From Lichenostomus cassidix (taxonomy: Eukaryota > Chordata > Aves > Passeriformes > Meliphagidae), in the NCBI GenBank assembly GCA_008360975.2, contig CM039183.1:77143850-77207849 (forward strand): a DNA stretch of 64,000 nt, written 5' to 3'. Both the position numbers and the translations under genes were made by a program. The notes below the pieces were generated by a model, which did no database searches, had not been told where the DNA came from, and was given only the letters and a program-made list of their open reading frames with translations. Each line of letters starts with the position of its first letter. Positions within the stretch are counted from its first letter, which is position 1. Below, piece by piece: positions 39,823 through 54,800 of the stretch.

Positions 39823-42800
39823 CTGGACATGTCAGTGAAGGAAACCAAGCACACTTCTTATGACACAGTGACAGAGACACTGTTCTCTTCTAAGAGGGGA
39901 AAATATCTAAGTCATGGTAAGCACAAATTACACAAGGTATTGCACAATAAAATTGTTGGAAATAAGGGCAGAGCACAAGTTGCCTACAGAACCACAAATC
40001 GCACAAACCTTCAATCTAACCAGTACTCCTGCCACATGCATACAACCTGACAACAAAGGTAGAGTTCCTTTTTGCACTGCTAAGAGAAGCTCAGAGCCTA
40101 CAAAGACACTAATTTTGTAGTATCTCAGAAGAATTTATACTTTTATGTCCCTTGACAAAAAAAGGGTAGATAATTATAGAGATTTTTGAGGCTTTGTGGC
40201 ACCATCTTCTCCTTACTTTTTATTCACTCTGCCTTTCTTGCTGCCTGCCTGACATACAGGTTTATATTCCTGAGTTAGAAAATTTAATTTATTGTGACAA
40301 TTAACAGTGGAGCTTGTAAAAAAGGAAAGGCCTTATACTGAAGGGAAGCCAGGTATGGTATTAGAGCATATAATTATCCTTCCTTTAGTTAAGCCTTTTT
40401 TTGAACAACTATTCATTTCTTCTCTGTGGCAGCACTACTGCTGTAGCCATGAGTTTTGGTTCTAATGCTCAACTAGCAAATACTTTTTAGACCTCAGTCT
40501 AGGATCAGGACAAAGTAAGAAGCAGAATGGGTGTCCTATGGAAAATAAGTTCTCAATCTCAGCTCTGAGGTACTAGAACATAATGAACTACTGCTTCTAT
40601 TTCCCCTTCTGCTCTCTAGGTCACAGCCCTCCTACCATCTGCTCCCCAGTAATGCTCTACCCCTATCCAGCAGCTATACCAACTCTTTGATGATTTAGTC
40701 AAACTGTGTCAACTTGTTTCATGGATTTTTGTTTCTGTTTCAGACCCAAACAACTGGGTCCTGTAGACAAAAGCTGCTCTCTGACCTCACCACTCCCAGC
40801 TCAACCATTTCAAGTGATCTATTTCTTAGACATTTGCAGTACATTAAAGTTGTTTAAAATCATTTTTCTGAGATTAGTTAATCAGTGCACATGAAACTGT
40901 ATTTAAAACGCCTGGTTCATAAATCCTGTAAGCATTTCAATGTCAAGCTTGAGAAAAATGAGAAAGGATACTGGATAACATCATCCACCTGGTCTGAGGA
41001 AGCTGCATCTACATTTGGTTCCTCAGCTGCCATCACCACAGTTGAGAAAGCCTAGAAAGGGAAAAGCAGCAAAGATTTATTCCAGTTCATAGACAGACAG
41101 ATCTGCATACAAAACAGTGAGCTCTGAGCTGAAGGCTATCACTCAGGGGGAGTAAGATCTTGGAATGAGAACACTCATAAGCGTGTCAGTTCAGCAGCAA
41201 TCAAAGAGCAAGCAAGGTTACATATTACCATGGCAGGAATACAGAATGTGAGACATCTTTCTGTGAACTCGTGTGCCTGCATTTTAAATCTCAAACAGTT
41301 CTGGGTCCTTACCCATTCTCAGAGAAACTACAGAACTGCAAAAATACTCTCAAAGTGAGACTGTTTAAATACTCCGGGGAAGTGACAGAGGTAAGCTGGC
41401 TGTGAAGAAATCTATAAAATTGAGGGACAGCAAGAGTCTGGGTAGGAATATACAATACACAAACACGGCAGCAGCAAACACAACACACTTGAAACAAGTA
41501 AAAGGAGTATCCTCTCAACTGCAGCTAGTTAAGCCACAGAGTTTCTTGTCAAACGATATGGTTGCTAAAATATATGGGAAATGACATCCAGGTGGGTTTA
41601 CAAAATACAGAAGAACCATTCAAGTTTAGGAAACTTTAGAACTAAAATATTATTGTTAGCTAGGGAGACTATCAAATTAATGTATTTTCTCTTGCTGTAC
41701 TCTCTGCTCCTGGCCATAGTATGAGACAGGTTATCAAGCTAGAAGGACCTGTGCTCTTCCCTGGCACAAGCATTCTCTCCAAGAGCCCCACTTGCCTGTT
41801 TCCAGAGAAATGTGTCAGAGTACATAACAGCAAACAGAAAAAAGGCAATTTTGTTAAGCACAAAATCTGATCTGTGCTGAGCATAAAACAGAAGCAGAAG
41901 CAAAATAGTTTCATCACAGAGTAACAGGGCTGGAAAGAAATTATTCACAACAGAGAAAGACTTATTGGAGTTACTGTGAGTTCTTGTGGACCACGGTATG
42001 CAATGATTTTAGCTGTCAAAAGGGACACTAAAGAAAAGCAGGCATGCAGCAAAAAGACAAATCAGAATAGTGAAAGCAGGTAAAGGTACTATTTGCATCA
42101 TCACATACCTCTAACCAATCAACGAGATTAATCAGTCTGCCACACTCCAAATGAAGCTTATACACTATGCATATGTCAGGGGCTTTATTAGAAATGCCTC
42201 CTCCGTCACATTTCAAAGCTTGATTCTGATGAAAAAAAATTGAAGGCAGTAACTTTGATCAGTGTTTAATCTTGAGCAATTTTAAGGGCTAGATAAAACA
42301 TCATTTCAGGTAATTCAGACGGTAGTTATTTTAAACAAATGTTTAGTGTTTGCTGGCAAGTTGATGGTACAAAGAAAAAAAAAACAAACAAAAAACAAAT
42401 AGGAAAATAAGAAAGCATACCATTAAAAAAAACCAACAAACCCCAAACACAGCTACTTCACTCCTGGCATTCCTTCTATAACTTTGTAAACTTATGAAGT
42501 ATCTACTTAATGAGTGATTATCTGATTATGCTTCTATACAATTTTTTTGCTACTTCTATTTACATGTGAAAGAGAAATACTCAGTTTTATGGACTCAGGA
42601 GAAGAAACTAGTTATGATCTGCCATGTAGAAAACAGGAAAGTATCCTTTTCCCTCTACCCCCTTGAAAGGAAGACTTAGTATAAATCTGTCATATGTACT
42701 AAAAACCACAATTGCTTCTCTCATCTCAGAGTTTCATCTTTGAAATATAACATTCATTTATCTCTGGTTTGAAACTCAGCATCCACAAAGGCAAAAGTCT

Positions 42801-45800
42801 AATTTCTTACCAAGTATTCAATATTCAGGAAATTCATAGCATCATTAAGGTTGGAAAAGCCCTCTAAAATCATCTGGGTCTGGTGGTTAACCCAGCACTG
42901 CCAAGGCCACCACTAAACCATGTTCTTTACTGCCACATCTACATGTCTTTTAAATCTCTCCAGGTATGGTGAGTCCACAACTTCCCTGGGCATCTATTCC
43001 AATGCTGCTTCTTTCCAGGAAGAAATTTTTCCAAATATCCAACCTAAACTTCCCTTGGTGCAACTTAAGGCCATTTCTTCCTGTTGTGTCACTGATTCCC
43101 CGGGAGAAGAGGCTAACCCCACCTGGCTACACCCTCCTTTCAGGGAGTGGTAGAGAGTGGGAAGGTCTCCCCTGAGCCTCCTCGTGTCCAGGTTAAACAC
43201 CCCCAACTCCCTCAGCCACTTCTCACAGAACTTGTACTCCAGACCCTTCACCAGCTCCACTGCTCTTCTCTGGACTCACTCCTGCCCCTCAATGTCCTTC
43301 CTGCAGTGAGGGGCCCAGAACTGGACACAGCACTGAAGATGCAGTCTCACCAATGCTGAGCACAGGGGGACAATCACTGCTGGCCACACTACTGTCAATA
43401 CAGGCCAGGTGCCATTGGCCTTCTTGACCACCTGAGCACACACTGGCTCTTGTTCAGCCACTGTCAACCAGCACCCCCAGGTCCTTGTCTGCTGGGCAGC
43501 TTTCCAGCCTCTTGGATTCAGGTCATCAGCACTGAACCATTTGCTTGGGAAGTTAAAAAGCCACATGAGCCAGAGACAAAAGTCTCTGTACAGCTGCAGA
43601 AATTTACAGCATTTCATTTCAGTTTCATGAACTCTAAAAAATCAGCTGTCTTAACATGGAAACAACTACTGATCATTCCTTTCAGGTCATAGAAGTTCTT
43701 TCTAAAATGCTTTCATATGCTAGTAAAATATACAAGCTACTTCTGGGAAGTTACAAAGCTGTAGCAATGACAGATACCTTCATTAAAAAATGCTTTTCAA
43801 GATAGGAAAGAAGGCCAAGCAAAGAATATAACTTTGTTCAAGAATCTCTAGTTTACCTTTCACATATCTCAATTCCTGCAATTTGTGAGACTCAGCTCCA
43901 GTTTGGATTCTGGCACTTATGAGACATTTCACAATTTCCAGAGCAGCTAGCAATTTTCAAGTTTATTTACTTTCTACATGGAACACAAAAGCTGCAGACC
44001 TTAGGTTAACAGTCATTTCATTCCAAGATGGTTTCCAGAACAATACAGAAAAACATGGCTAACCCTCCATAATGTTACAATACAGACATTATTTTATCAG
44101 ACTGTAACTCAGGAGTGTTCCATAGTAGTTTCAAATACTCCTGTGTTAGTACCTGGCACACATGAGGTTACAATTCTGGCTGATCTAGATCTAGTGGCTC
44201 ACCACAGCCCAGAAGGATAATACTACACCCTTCTCTTTTCCCCTCTCCTGCTGCACCCTGCTCTGTGGTTTCCTACTACTCAGCCATGTGCCAACCTGCC
44301 AATGCTGGACACTTTGCATTGCTTTTCTAATTTTAATGTCAGGACACTTATCCCAACCAAGAGAGGATGCAACTTCCAGAGCGAATGCACACCCCTGGAA
44401 CAGGTTCATCTGTAGAAATTAGCATCTAGCTGGGCCACACCCAACAAAATACTCCTGATGGGCACTGCGGGGTCTCTACCAGCACCTGAGACAACCCAGG
44501 CTCCCTTGTGATAACTGGGCCAAGCCTCTGCAGCGCAGCCAGAGGGAGCTGCAGCTGCCAGTGGGGAAACCTCGGCTTCCTGAGGCTGCAGCACACCGTG
44601 GTCCCCAAGAGGAAATAATCTCTGACAAGGCTGACAAGCAGAAAGCTGCCTGAGAACTAGCAACCAGTTGTGAAATCATCTGTACAGCACAGAGGTGCTG
44701 CTCCCAGAAGGACAGAATAGGAGTGGGAGCAACACAGAACACTGCTGATGAGGAGCAATTTCTTTTGCCTGATGCTGTCCACAAGGCTAGACAGAAGAGT
44801 CACTCATACCTTGCCCTGGAATCGATGCTGTTATCCCAAGGACCAAAACCTCTTTCCCTGATAGAGGAACAAGTTTCAGCTCATTCAATTTTCAAGGGAT
44901 CAGTGAAAATACACCGGGTTTGCTGCAGTTTTTTGGGGTTCTATTCTTCCCCCTCCCACCCCCCCGATAAATATGACCCTTGGTTCAGGTCTTACTAAAT
45001 AAATAACTGGAATGGACTCCTGTAAGCAGTGCATCACATATTAATCATTCACTGGTAGTCTACTGAAGCACTCTTCTGTCCTGGGTTTCTGGAAGAAACA
45101 GTTCTGGAGAACTTTGCTCTGGTCACAGTGCCGAAAAACACAAGCCATGCAAAAGTCATAGACTAAAAATATTTGACTCACATGGATTAAAATGCTAGGC
45201 AAGGTACTCAGCCACTGCTACCATTAGAAACTATGCCAAAACATCACAATCTTCTCAGAAAACATTGGAAATATGTTAAAGCATGTCCAAGTACAAAGTA
45301 CAGGATGACAGAGAGCTTTAAATCCTGTCAACTCATCAAAGAGAAGAGAATACTTATTAAACACATCACAGTGTTAGATTTTCTTAGCTGTCCTAATCTA
45401 TATTTTTACAGGTTTTCTAAAAATAGAAATTACTGAGGTTCATATTAGGTTTCTTTAATGGTAACTTGCTAACTACTGCTTTCACAAATAAGTTCTGTAA
45501 GTGGTTTTAGTAATAACTCCTGCCCACAGCAAAACTGATAAGCCTCATTCAAACTGAGGACAGTGCCAATACAAATCAGGTTGTGGATTTCAAAGGCTGA
45601 TCTTTATCAAGTATGATTCCTGGTAAGTGTTGGATTTGACTCAAGTAGCACATTACTCAGATACAGCTACAACCAATGTTTTCTTCAAAACTATAATCAG
45701 TTTTTTAAGAAAAATGTTAGGGCAAAAGAACAATTTCAAGTACCATCTATAATCAAGGACAAGAAGAAATGTATGTTCACTCCTTTTCCAAATCCTGCTC

Positions 45801-48800
45801 TATATTTCTTTATTTTGGTCATCCTGTCAGTTTGACTTATGAAAGATGTGGAAAACAGTCTGGTTTTGAAAACAGTCTGTTTTTCTCTTCTAGAAAAGGG
45901 CAGGGTTAGACTGATTGGACTTTTCTTGGACTCAGAAAACATAGCATATCAATACACAACAAATATTAAAATAAACTTACAGAGAAAAACAAAGGACTCA
46001 TTTAAATACACTGTACTTAAGCTATTTTATTGTTACCACTCCACCTGAACAGCCTTTACCTTACAGCTAATCTACACAGTGAGTAGGACTGAGCACCAGC
46101 CCTATAAAGAAAGTCTTTGGACAGAGTGACAGAACACTCTATTTTTCCCCCATGGACAGTCATCCCAATTACAGTGGACAGCAAAATTACTTTTCTGCTA
46201 CATCTACAGAAGAAAGAAAGTATCGTGGATAAAACATGCTCTGGAAAATGGATTCCTCCTACAGAACTCCTTCCAGAATTACCTTCTTTATTTCTACAGA
46301 TTCCCCAGCTCTTTGAACAAAGTCCCCAGTTGCTTATCAGCACTTGCTAGTTCTCTGCAAAACAGCTGAATATGTGCCAAGCTTCATGAAACAGCAAAAC
46401 TCAGCCTTGCACACCAGCCTCACACACTTCAGGAACTACTCCAGCACCACAAACAGCCCACTTGTTTCTTACCTTCAGGTACCAGTGTGGGTTATTCAAA
46501 GCTGTGTGCAGGGCAGTCCTGGGGGCAGCATTCAAGTGCCCTCGAAGAACAGTGGCTGCATTGAAATACACAGTCTCATGCAGGGTCCTGGTGTCTGCAG
46601 GAACAAGGTATTTTCTGGAAAAAACAGGAGGTATGGGGGGAGTGGGGGAGACATGAGCTTCAGCTTAAGGGAAACAACACATATCTGCTGCAGTCAGACT
46701 ACAAAAATGCATGTTTCCCAACCAATACTGAAAAATCTCTGAAAAACAAGATGAACAGCACTGAAAGAAAACTTCTAAGCAGAGAAGTCTGTTACTATGA
46801 ATTCTACATCTAATAGCTTTAGCATAGAACTCTAGCTGGGACACTGAGAAATTCAAAAATAAAGGCAGCAGCAACAGTGCTAACACCATTCAAGTACTCC
46901 ACAGATCTTGCTTATCCATCTTGAGGCCTCACCATAAGCCTCTGCTCATCTTTGTCTTCCTATCTGAAGCTTTTTTCTTGGCACAGTCATACTTCTGTTA
47001 GCTTCTCTGCTTTCCCCCCCAACCCTCTATAATTAACAAATGCCTTCATCTCTTCCCCCACCACAAGCCTTTCACATTTTCCACTACAGAGCTGCCTCCA
47101 AAACTGTATCTGCTACGGCTTGCTCACCAAAACAGTTCCCAAAATGGACAGGATATCACACTTGACATCTGTACAGTTTCATAAGTAGAACAGATCAGCA
47201 AAGATTAGGCTAAAGACTCTTGACTTTATTTTGCCACTTATATCCACTCCACCTTCAACATTGTTTCAGTAGCCAAAGTAATTTGGTCAATTCATATCCC
47301 AATTATTTCAACTGACCTACTGGAAAAGAGGTGTGGTTGTTTTTTTTTTAGTTATTATTTTTAGACCCCTCAAAGAAAGAATAGGAAAGGCCAAAAAAAA
47401 GTGTGCCACAGGGATCAAGACACAATTTTGACAAGATTAACATGTTAGTAAAATTTCATTTGCAACTTACCGTGCAAACTACTGCAGGAATATAAAACAG
47501 GAAAGCTCACCTTACAAGACTGTCTATATAGTCAACAACTTCAAAACGAAGCATTTCAAACTTTGTCAGTTTCTTAGACCTCCTTGATTCCTTCAACTCC
47601 AACAAAGTCTTTAAAAAAAAGTGGTGCATAAGACTACATGGAAGGCAAATATTCTCTGGAGAACACAATCTATATGTTTAACATGTATAATTAATTCTTG
47701 CTGGCATGTTCTCACTGATGATGTCTGAAATGTAATCATGCAGTTATTTTTATTTAGGCCAATGTATTCAGTTCTCAAACCCGTAGGAGTTCGAGAAATT
47801 CAAAGAAATATGTGTTAGGCAGAATGTCTAAATTACAAGTTAAATAAAAAGAAAACATCTAATTTGCATTTTAAAATCCTGGTTTATTATAGATATTTTC
47901 TATAATTTTCTATGTGTCAGGAAGGCCTGAAATACATAGTTGGCACTTATTCATTCATTTTTAAGATGAGACACTCACACACAACCTTTACTCAGAGCTC
48001 CAGCAAGCTGGGAAGAACTAACCATGGACATTTTAAAACATTAATTTAAGGAACCAGTCAGTAAAGCCTACACAGGCCTAACCTTCTGAAGGTGATAAAG
48101 GTCTGTCTTCTTCTGGAGCTCCTTTTGTGACGATACGGACACATCTCGTTCTTGGGAAGCTTCTGCTACTAGAACAAAACTAATGTTTGATATGTGGGGT
48201 ATCAAACATTTTCCCTACATAAACCCCCTAACCCAAGCAATCTGAGACGTACTTAGCAGTTACTTATTGTCACAGACCCAATCACAGCCAGCTTTTGGGT
48301 CTTGCATCTGGTAAAAGATTGTTAAAAAAGGAGTCTGCAGTGCAGCTTACCAACAGTGATTAAGTCACAGAAGCAATTCAGCCCCAAGCAAGGGACCAGC
48401 ACAAGCCTTACACATCACTATAATTCCATCCATCAGTTTAGGCCATCCTACGTCACACTCTCAACACTTGTAAATTGGACAGGTTAGTACTAGGTACAAC
48501 TGATGCTTTTGGAGTATTCAAAAAGCCACATGCTGCATTTTTTTTTCCTTTCTCACATGCATAAAAATACTGCGTAAGAAATGAGTTTTCCCTAGGTAAC
48601 CCAGAAACTGCAACCAGAGCAGCAAAGAGAAGCGTGCTAAGGCATTTCATTGCCTAGTTTTATTCTCACATTAATTCATAACAAAATTTCATCTTCATGG
48701 ACATGTAGTTTGTTGATCAATTGCACCAATTATTACTAATCTTTAGGTAAAAACAAAGAAGCAAAACCTCCCAAAGCACAATCAATGCTAGGATGAGTGA

Positions 48801-51800
48801 TAATCAAAACAAAAGATATTCAGATTTCTTGCCTTACTTAAAAGATGGCAGATGGAGATTCCACCCACACATCACAGGTAAAGCTCTATCAGCAGCGACA
48901 ATCATGATATTTAAAAGCATTTTGGTGACCTGCATACAATGATTTGGTATCTTCCAGGGTCCTGCAGACATTTGTCTGAGTATTGAAGACTTCAAATCAG
49001 AAAACTTCCTTTCCACTAGTACACCAATATATTTTGATTTTTTATTTTCCAAATCCTTCAGCTCAAAATAGACTGAATGTGAACATACTTCGTTTGCCCA
49101 AGCTTCATCATTTTACATTTTTCAGTTCATTAGGAAGTCAGGACAATGGACTTTGTTGTTGTTATAAAAAAATAATATTTTGGATTATCCTTTCACTCTG
49201 AGGGCTCCGTGGGTGATTTGGGTACATCACATTTTGGGCAGACTTCTGAGAACTCCCACTAAAGATCAATACCATCACATAAATATAAAGTAAGAAGTTA
49301 TTTAGCTCAGCAACCTATTCACATCCAGATTGTCTTATTTTAACTTCCCCTTCTCACTTTCCTTTGGAGCTTAAATCCACTTTGAAAACAAACTAAGATC
49401 ATTCATGGATTCAGCAGACTTTGTCTGCTTTAAAACCATCTTCGAGTCCTAGGTGAAAATAAATACTGTCTGTTTTGCTTTATAGTTCTGCAAGTTCTGA
49501 ATCTCCAGAGTTGTTCTTCCTTATTTCCTCAAGGTAAAAATCCAACTACTTAAAAGCCTTTTGCTTTAATTCTTTTTTTCCAAACCAGAGGAACCTTCAG
49601 TGCTGGTACCATCAGTGACATACACAGCTTTTTCAAAGTGATGACCTATTTTCTTTACCACAGCTCTGCTTTTACTACTTCTATTAAAAAATACATAGTA
49701 CAGACAAGAGACAATTCTTTTAGACAACCCTCAGTAAACCCTACAGTGTTACACGACTACTTTAATTAATACTGACTGCATTTGGGGGCTTGTTGCCTAC
49801 TTGACCAAATGCTGGGTAGCAACCACACTGATAATGAGATTAATTAATATGCATAAACCAGACCAGATGATAACCAATTCATCTTCAAAAGCGAATCACT
49901 GGGGAGTGCTTCTCCATAATTCAGGGGAAGCAATGAAATTTCTATTCCAGAAGAATGCTGGAATGTATCATACTCATATTTCGGAAAGAATGCAGCCGTT
50001 TGTTAACCTGCCTCTGAAAGACAGAATGCTGCTACTCATTTGCCTTGCTAACCTTTGAAATATGTCCTCTACCATGAACAATCAAACCTATGGGCTTGCC
50101 AAGTTACAGCCTGTCAGCAGAGCCCTGACCATTGGCACTCAGGGTCTGAGCTCTGAACGTGCAGGGGAAAGAGCCTTACATATATTTGGGTTAAATACCA
50201 TGTCATAAAGAAGTCTGCTGCTATTTGTTTTTAAAAATAGTTTGATTTAACGACTGCAACATCTGCTAAAATGCTCAAAATACATGGATGAGAGATTTAG
50301 TGGATAATGTTTGCTGATCTGTCCAATTTCTTATCGTACATCACCCTTCAGTATTATAAAAAACATCAACCACATCCTGGTAAAGAATATAAACACTTCC
50401 TAATTTTGTGCATGTATTTCTTTTTTTAAATCGTGCAAATATGATTGTTTAATACTTGACAGGCTATCTCAGGGAAAATGAAACTCATTGGTCAGATTAC
50501 AAAACAGCTTTTATATAATTTGTAATGGAATACATGACTGTACACACCCACCTTCTAGATTCTGAAACTGGGTCAAGAACTCCTTCAACTTTTCTATTGT
50601 CTTATCAAACTCCTTTCCAGAAGATGACATCAAAATTTCCACACACTGTTGGAGCATGGTTACCAAATCAGTCTTATTCAACATCCTAAAAGACACAATT
50701 GTTGGCTGAAGTTGAAATGCAAAATGATGAAATAGCTTTCAATGTTCTTAGTTGAAAAAAAGTTGAAAAAAATAAAATTGAAAAACTCCTTTTAAAAGAA
50801 AAAATCTCCAGGCTTTCAAGCACCCAATCTTGTAGCAAAGTCATTTTTTTTCCCCTGCTGTCATTAACAGAAAGAAACAAACAAATTTGGTTTGATGATG
50901 ATGTCCTTTACATTTTCTTCCAGTACAGTAGTTTTTCTGATTATCTAAAAACACTTGCTGGACACAGGAGTTGCAATTTTTGAAACTGTGAGTCAGAAAC
51001 CAAACCAAAAAAAAAAAATCCCAGCACCTAAAAACCAATTATGGTAGGGCTCATAACTCATTCCCAAGAACAGTAAATGAAATAGGAAAAAAAAAATCAC
51101 TATGTAAACATGTCCACAAAATTATTCTCTGTGGCTCAGAATGACTCTCAAATGAAATCTGTATGCTGTTTTCTGTATTTAATTGCTGTAAATCTAACCA
51201 TCACTAGAATCCCAGTCCCATTCAAGCTGGAAGGGACCTCTTGAGATCGTCTCATCCAACCTCCAGACCAGCATTTACTTACTATTTAGCTATTAAGACC
51301 TTTCCCAAATGTCACCAAGCACTGCCTAGTCTCAAAACCTTAATTTAGAAGATACCAAAGCAATGATGATGGTCAGTGCCTCAGGTAGTGCCTTTCCATA
51401 TATGTTACCTAAAGGCTGACTAAGAAATTTAAGGAAGAATTCAAAATTGGCTGGGGAGGCTCTGTGGATATCTAGAGGGACAATTGCAATTTGAGCTCTA
51501 GTTTCTAACTGGCAATTGACACTAAATGCTTATAAAGTTTAGAATTTAAAACTTCCGTTTATCTTCTTCAGGATTATGATTTTTTTCAAGTCAGGTATTG
51601 CCTTCAGATACATTTGTTTTGTACAGAAAAGCATCAGGAGTTAACAGAAACAGTGACTCTGACCACACAAAAGGCTAGAAAACACTTTGAAACTGTCTTG
51701 TATAATATAATGGGTAAACAAGATAGCCTTGTACCAGGCCAGACAAAACACTGCCATTAAACACCCAAGATGGAGAGAAGATAAGCACATCTGGAGATCT

Positions 51801-54800
51801 GTGAATGGGAAAGAACAAATTCATTTTTGTAATCTTACTCAAAAGGAAACCAAGTTCCAGAAAAACTTATTTACTACAACAATGGGATTACAGGGCCCAA
51901 AGAACAGGGAAGGAGACAGTTATCACATATAAGAAAACAGTAAAGAATCCTTTTCAACCTTTTAGGCTTGAGATTACTGCAAGGTATGCCAAGTATCAGA
52001 AGGATTAAGATTTTAAAGATTTTAATCTGGTGAAGAGTCAGGCTTAAAGCTGAAAGGAAGATCCCAGATTACCAAAAAGCAGTAAATAACTTTTGTCTGA
52101 ATAATCATTGATGGATTTATGAAAGAGAAGAAAGACAGTTAGAATGAAGTCCACAGAAATTCCTTCTGAATGCTGAAGTGGGTAATCACCTGAAGAAACG
52201 ATACCAGGTTGGTCAGCACCAAAATGACCAGTCACAGGAGGGCAGGGCTGTGATAAGCAGCATGTGATGAAAAGCCATCCATAATTAGCAGACAAAAAAC
52301 CAGAGTACAATATCTAGACAGAAGACAATAGGGCAGACTGCCTTGAAGTTTTGCCATGCAAAAGGTTGATGAGATGTCCCAGCCAGTCAGCTCCAAATAA
52401 TCAGTCAAGTGAGACACTCTCCAGTCTTCTGGATCTCTTTCTTCTGATGGAATTAATGCAAAATCAACTGAAGCTCCCATATTCTCCCTGTCACCCCATG
52501 GTATCTTTTAGACTCTGGAAAACTCAGGTAGAGTAACTACTCTCTAGAGTGCTCAAGTTTGACCACCTGAAACAAGATATTTGGGGAGAGCACTTCTAGC
52601 AGAAGGGATAAATGCCTCTCCAGGGAAAGGCTGAAGTAGAGAAACCAATCACAAAAGAAATGCAGTTCAGCAACTTAAAACCCAACATTCAAACATAATT
52701 CATGAAAGGCAAGAGAGATACTTTGTTAGAAAATGAGAAATAACCTGACCTAAAGCTTCTCTGTGTTTTATTTTCGAAATACAAGGGAAAAGATGAATTC
52801 CAGAAAAACACTGGAAAGGAATAAGGGATGGGGAAGGGTGAACATGAGGATATCAACAGGTGATGTGGCTCTTGGGAAGGCAGAGATATTAAGGAACAGT
52901 GAGTAACTTTTAAACCTGAGCAAAAGGGATAAAAAAAAAAAATAAAGATTGTGGGTAAAAGGGTAAAGACCACACTTTTTCATTTCCTTCTAAAAGAGAG
53001 CAGCAAGATTCTATGTAAAAAAAAAAAAAAACCAAAAAAAAACCCAAAAACAGAGACAAGAGGAATTATTTGTAAAAAGGGAAACAGAAGTTAAAAGATG
53101 AAAAAATGATAATCACAGTTAGAATTCCAAGTATTTACAGGAATTGTATAGGGGGAGTTTTGTTAGGAAAATGACAGAATTTCTGGATTTAAAAAAAAAA
53201 AGAATTACAGAATCATCATCTATGAAAGCAGCTACCATGATCACTGTATTTCTATCAGAGGGTCCCACAGTGACAGTCAGGACCCAAAGAACAGCAGGAG
53301 GGAGATGAACAGATAAGAATAAAAGGGGAGCAAGCCAGAATCTGATGGCAGCATCAACTTTGAGACAGGAGAAGAGATTGATGAATTTAGAAGGAGTAAA
53401 AGCAAACACAGAAGAAAAGTAGAGGGGAAAATGGCCAAGAGTTATTAAGAGATTACAGCCAGTAGAGGAAAGCAGAATGACACATTTGTGGGCAAGAGCT
53501 GAGAGGTGATTGAGTGCTGTCAAGATTCAGGAGAGTCAGAGAAAGAACACAAAGGAAAGACTGCAGAAATGACAAGTCAAGCATGTAATCCTTTCAAAGG
53601 GATGAGGGTGAAAAACACAGGAAAGTGGCTACGCATAAGAACCACTCAGTATGGCAAAGGTACAGTTTGAAGAGTGTGTTTCCTTGTGTGTAAATCAGCC
53701 CAGAAATTTACATCCACCAGTGACATGGTTTTACTGTCAAAACCTGACCAGCTCAAGGGGTCTGGAAGAGGCAGTTATGGTAACAGGGCTGCACTGGCTC
53801 CTTGTGCCACAGAGCCCATGGATCCTTTGAATGAGTGCAACTATCAGGAGACAAACACCTGCCATGGGGCTGTTTAAAGCACATTTAGAAGTCTGTAGCT
53901 GCAACACTGCAATTGAAGGGGTCTCTATCAAGAAAATCGGCTTTGACAACTTTTCCTTTTTAAACACTGACAGACAACACAAATATAGGCTCTCCTAAAG
54001 TCCCCCACTCACAAAAAATTAACTCAGTCCCTGTACAAACTGCTAAGAAAAAAGAGGAACAGAAGGAAAGCAGTAAAATAATAAAGAAAGGCCTCAGCTA
54101 CTATTCATTTGGAACAGATTCTAATTTTCAGAACAGATTAAAATTTAAGTCAACTACAACTAATAATTTAATCAATAATATATACCACAATCATTCTTTA
54201 AAAGACAAAACCCAACTCCTGTTCCCTTTCACACAAAATAATCTCAGTGGTTTTAGCATAATTACTCAGGGCATATGAGATATTAGAACCTGGTTGAATT
54301 TCACAGAAATCAGTAGAAAACCAAACTGAAAACAGCAGTCAACTACACTTGCAAACAACCCTAAAACTAGCTGTGAACAGGTACTATCCTCAGTTTTAAG
54401 TTCCAGAATAACTGATGACTGATATTTTCCATGTGCATGGTGGTATAAAAACAAAATGGGGGGGGAAAAAAAAATCACCTTGCTAGCTGAAGAGATGACT
54501 CATATTCCTCTGTCTCCCACACTCGGTTTTCCAAACACGCACAGTGCAACTCCCTGATCTGTTATGCAGAAGGTGAAGAAAGGATAAAGTGTTTTACAAA
54601 GTAATGTGGAAATCTTACAACAAGCTGTTCAAAGCAATATGCAATTCCTTTAGAGCTTGTTTTCCAAAGATGCAGAGTGATTGCAAAAGAAATGAGCACA
54701 CTTAGTATCTTCCAGAACTAAGCTTCTGCTGGAGACTACTGGAGCCTGTTGCTCTGCACCAGGTTCCAAACAACTAACATTCAGGTGAAGGTAACTGCAG

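Larger units (their letters stand above)
50686..54478 (-). other. ORC3: ORC3 intron with CR1 fragment and A-rich tracts
   Basis: A 3.8-kb intron. It contains a short CR1 fragment at 51.2 kb and A-rich low-complexity tracts near 52.93, 53.02-53.06 and 53.19 kb. The purine-rich 52.6-53.6 kb part produces ORF shadows on the minus strand. No second gene seen. Confidence 0.75.

Noticed and set aside
42920..43692. Overlapping ORFs on both strands over the CR1 copy
   Set aside because: They are remnants or shadows of a 5'-truncated CR1; no intact reverse transcriptase frame is present.
53119..53523. 134-codon minus-strand ORF in an ORC3 intron
   Set aside because: Arises from a purine-rich plus strand (few stops on the complement). 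It does not continue the ORC3 protein, whose neighbouring exons already join in phase.
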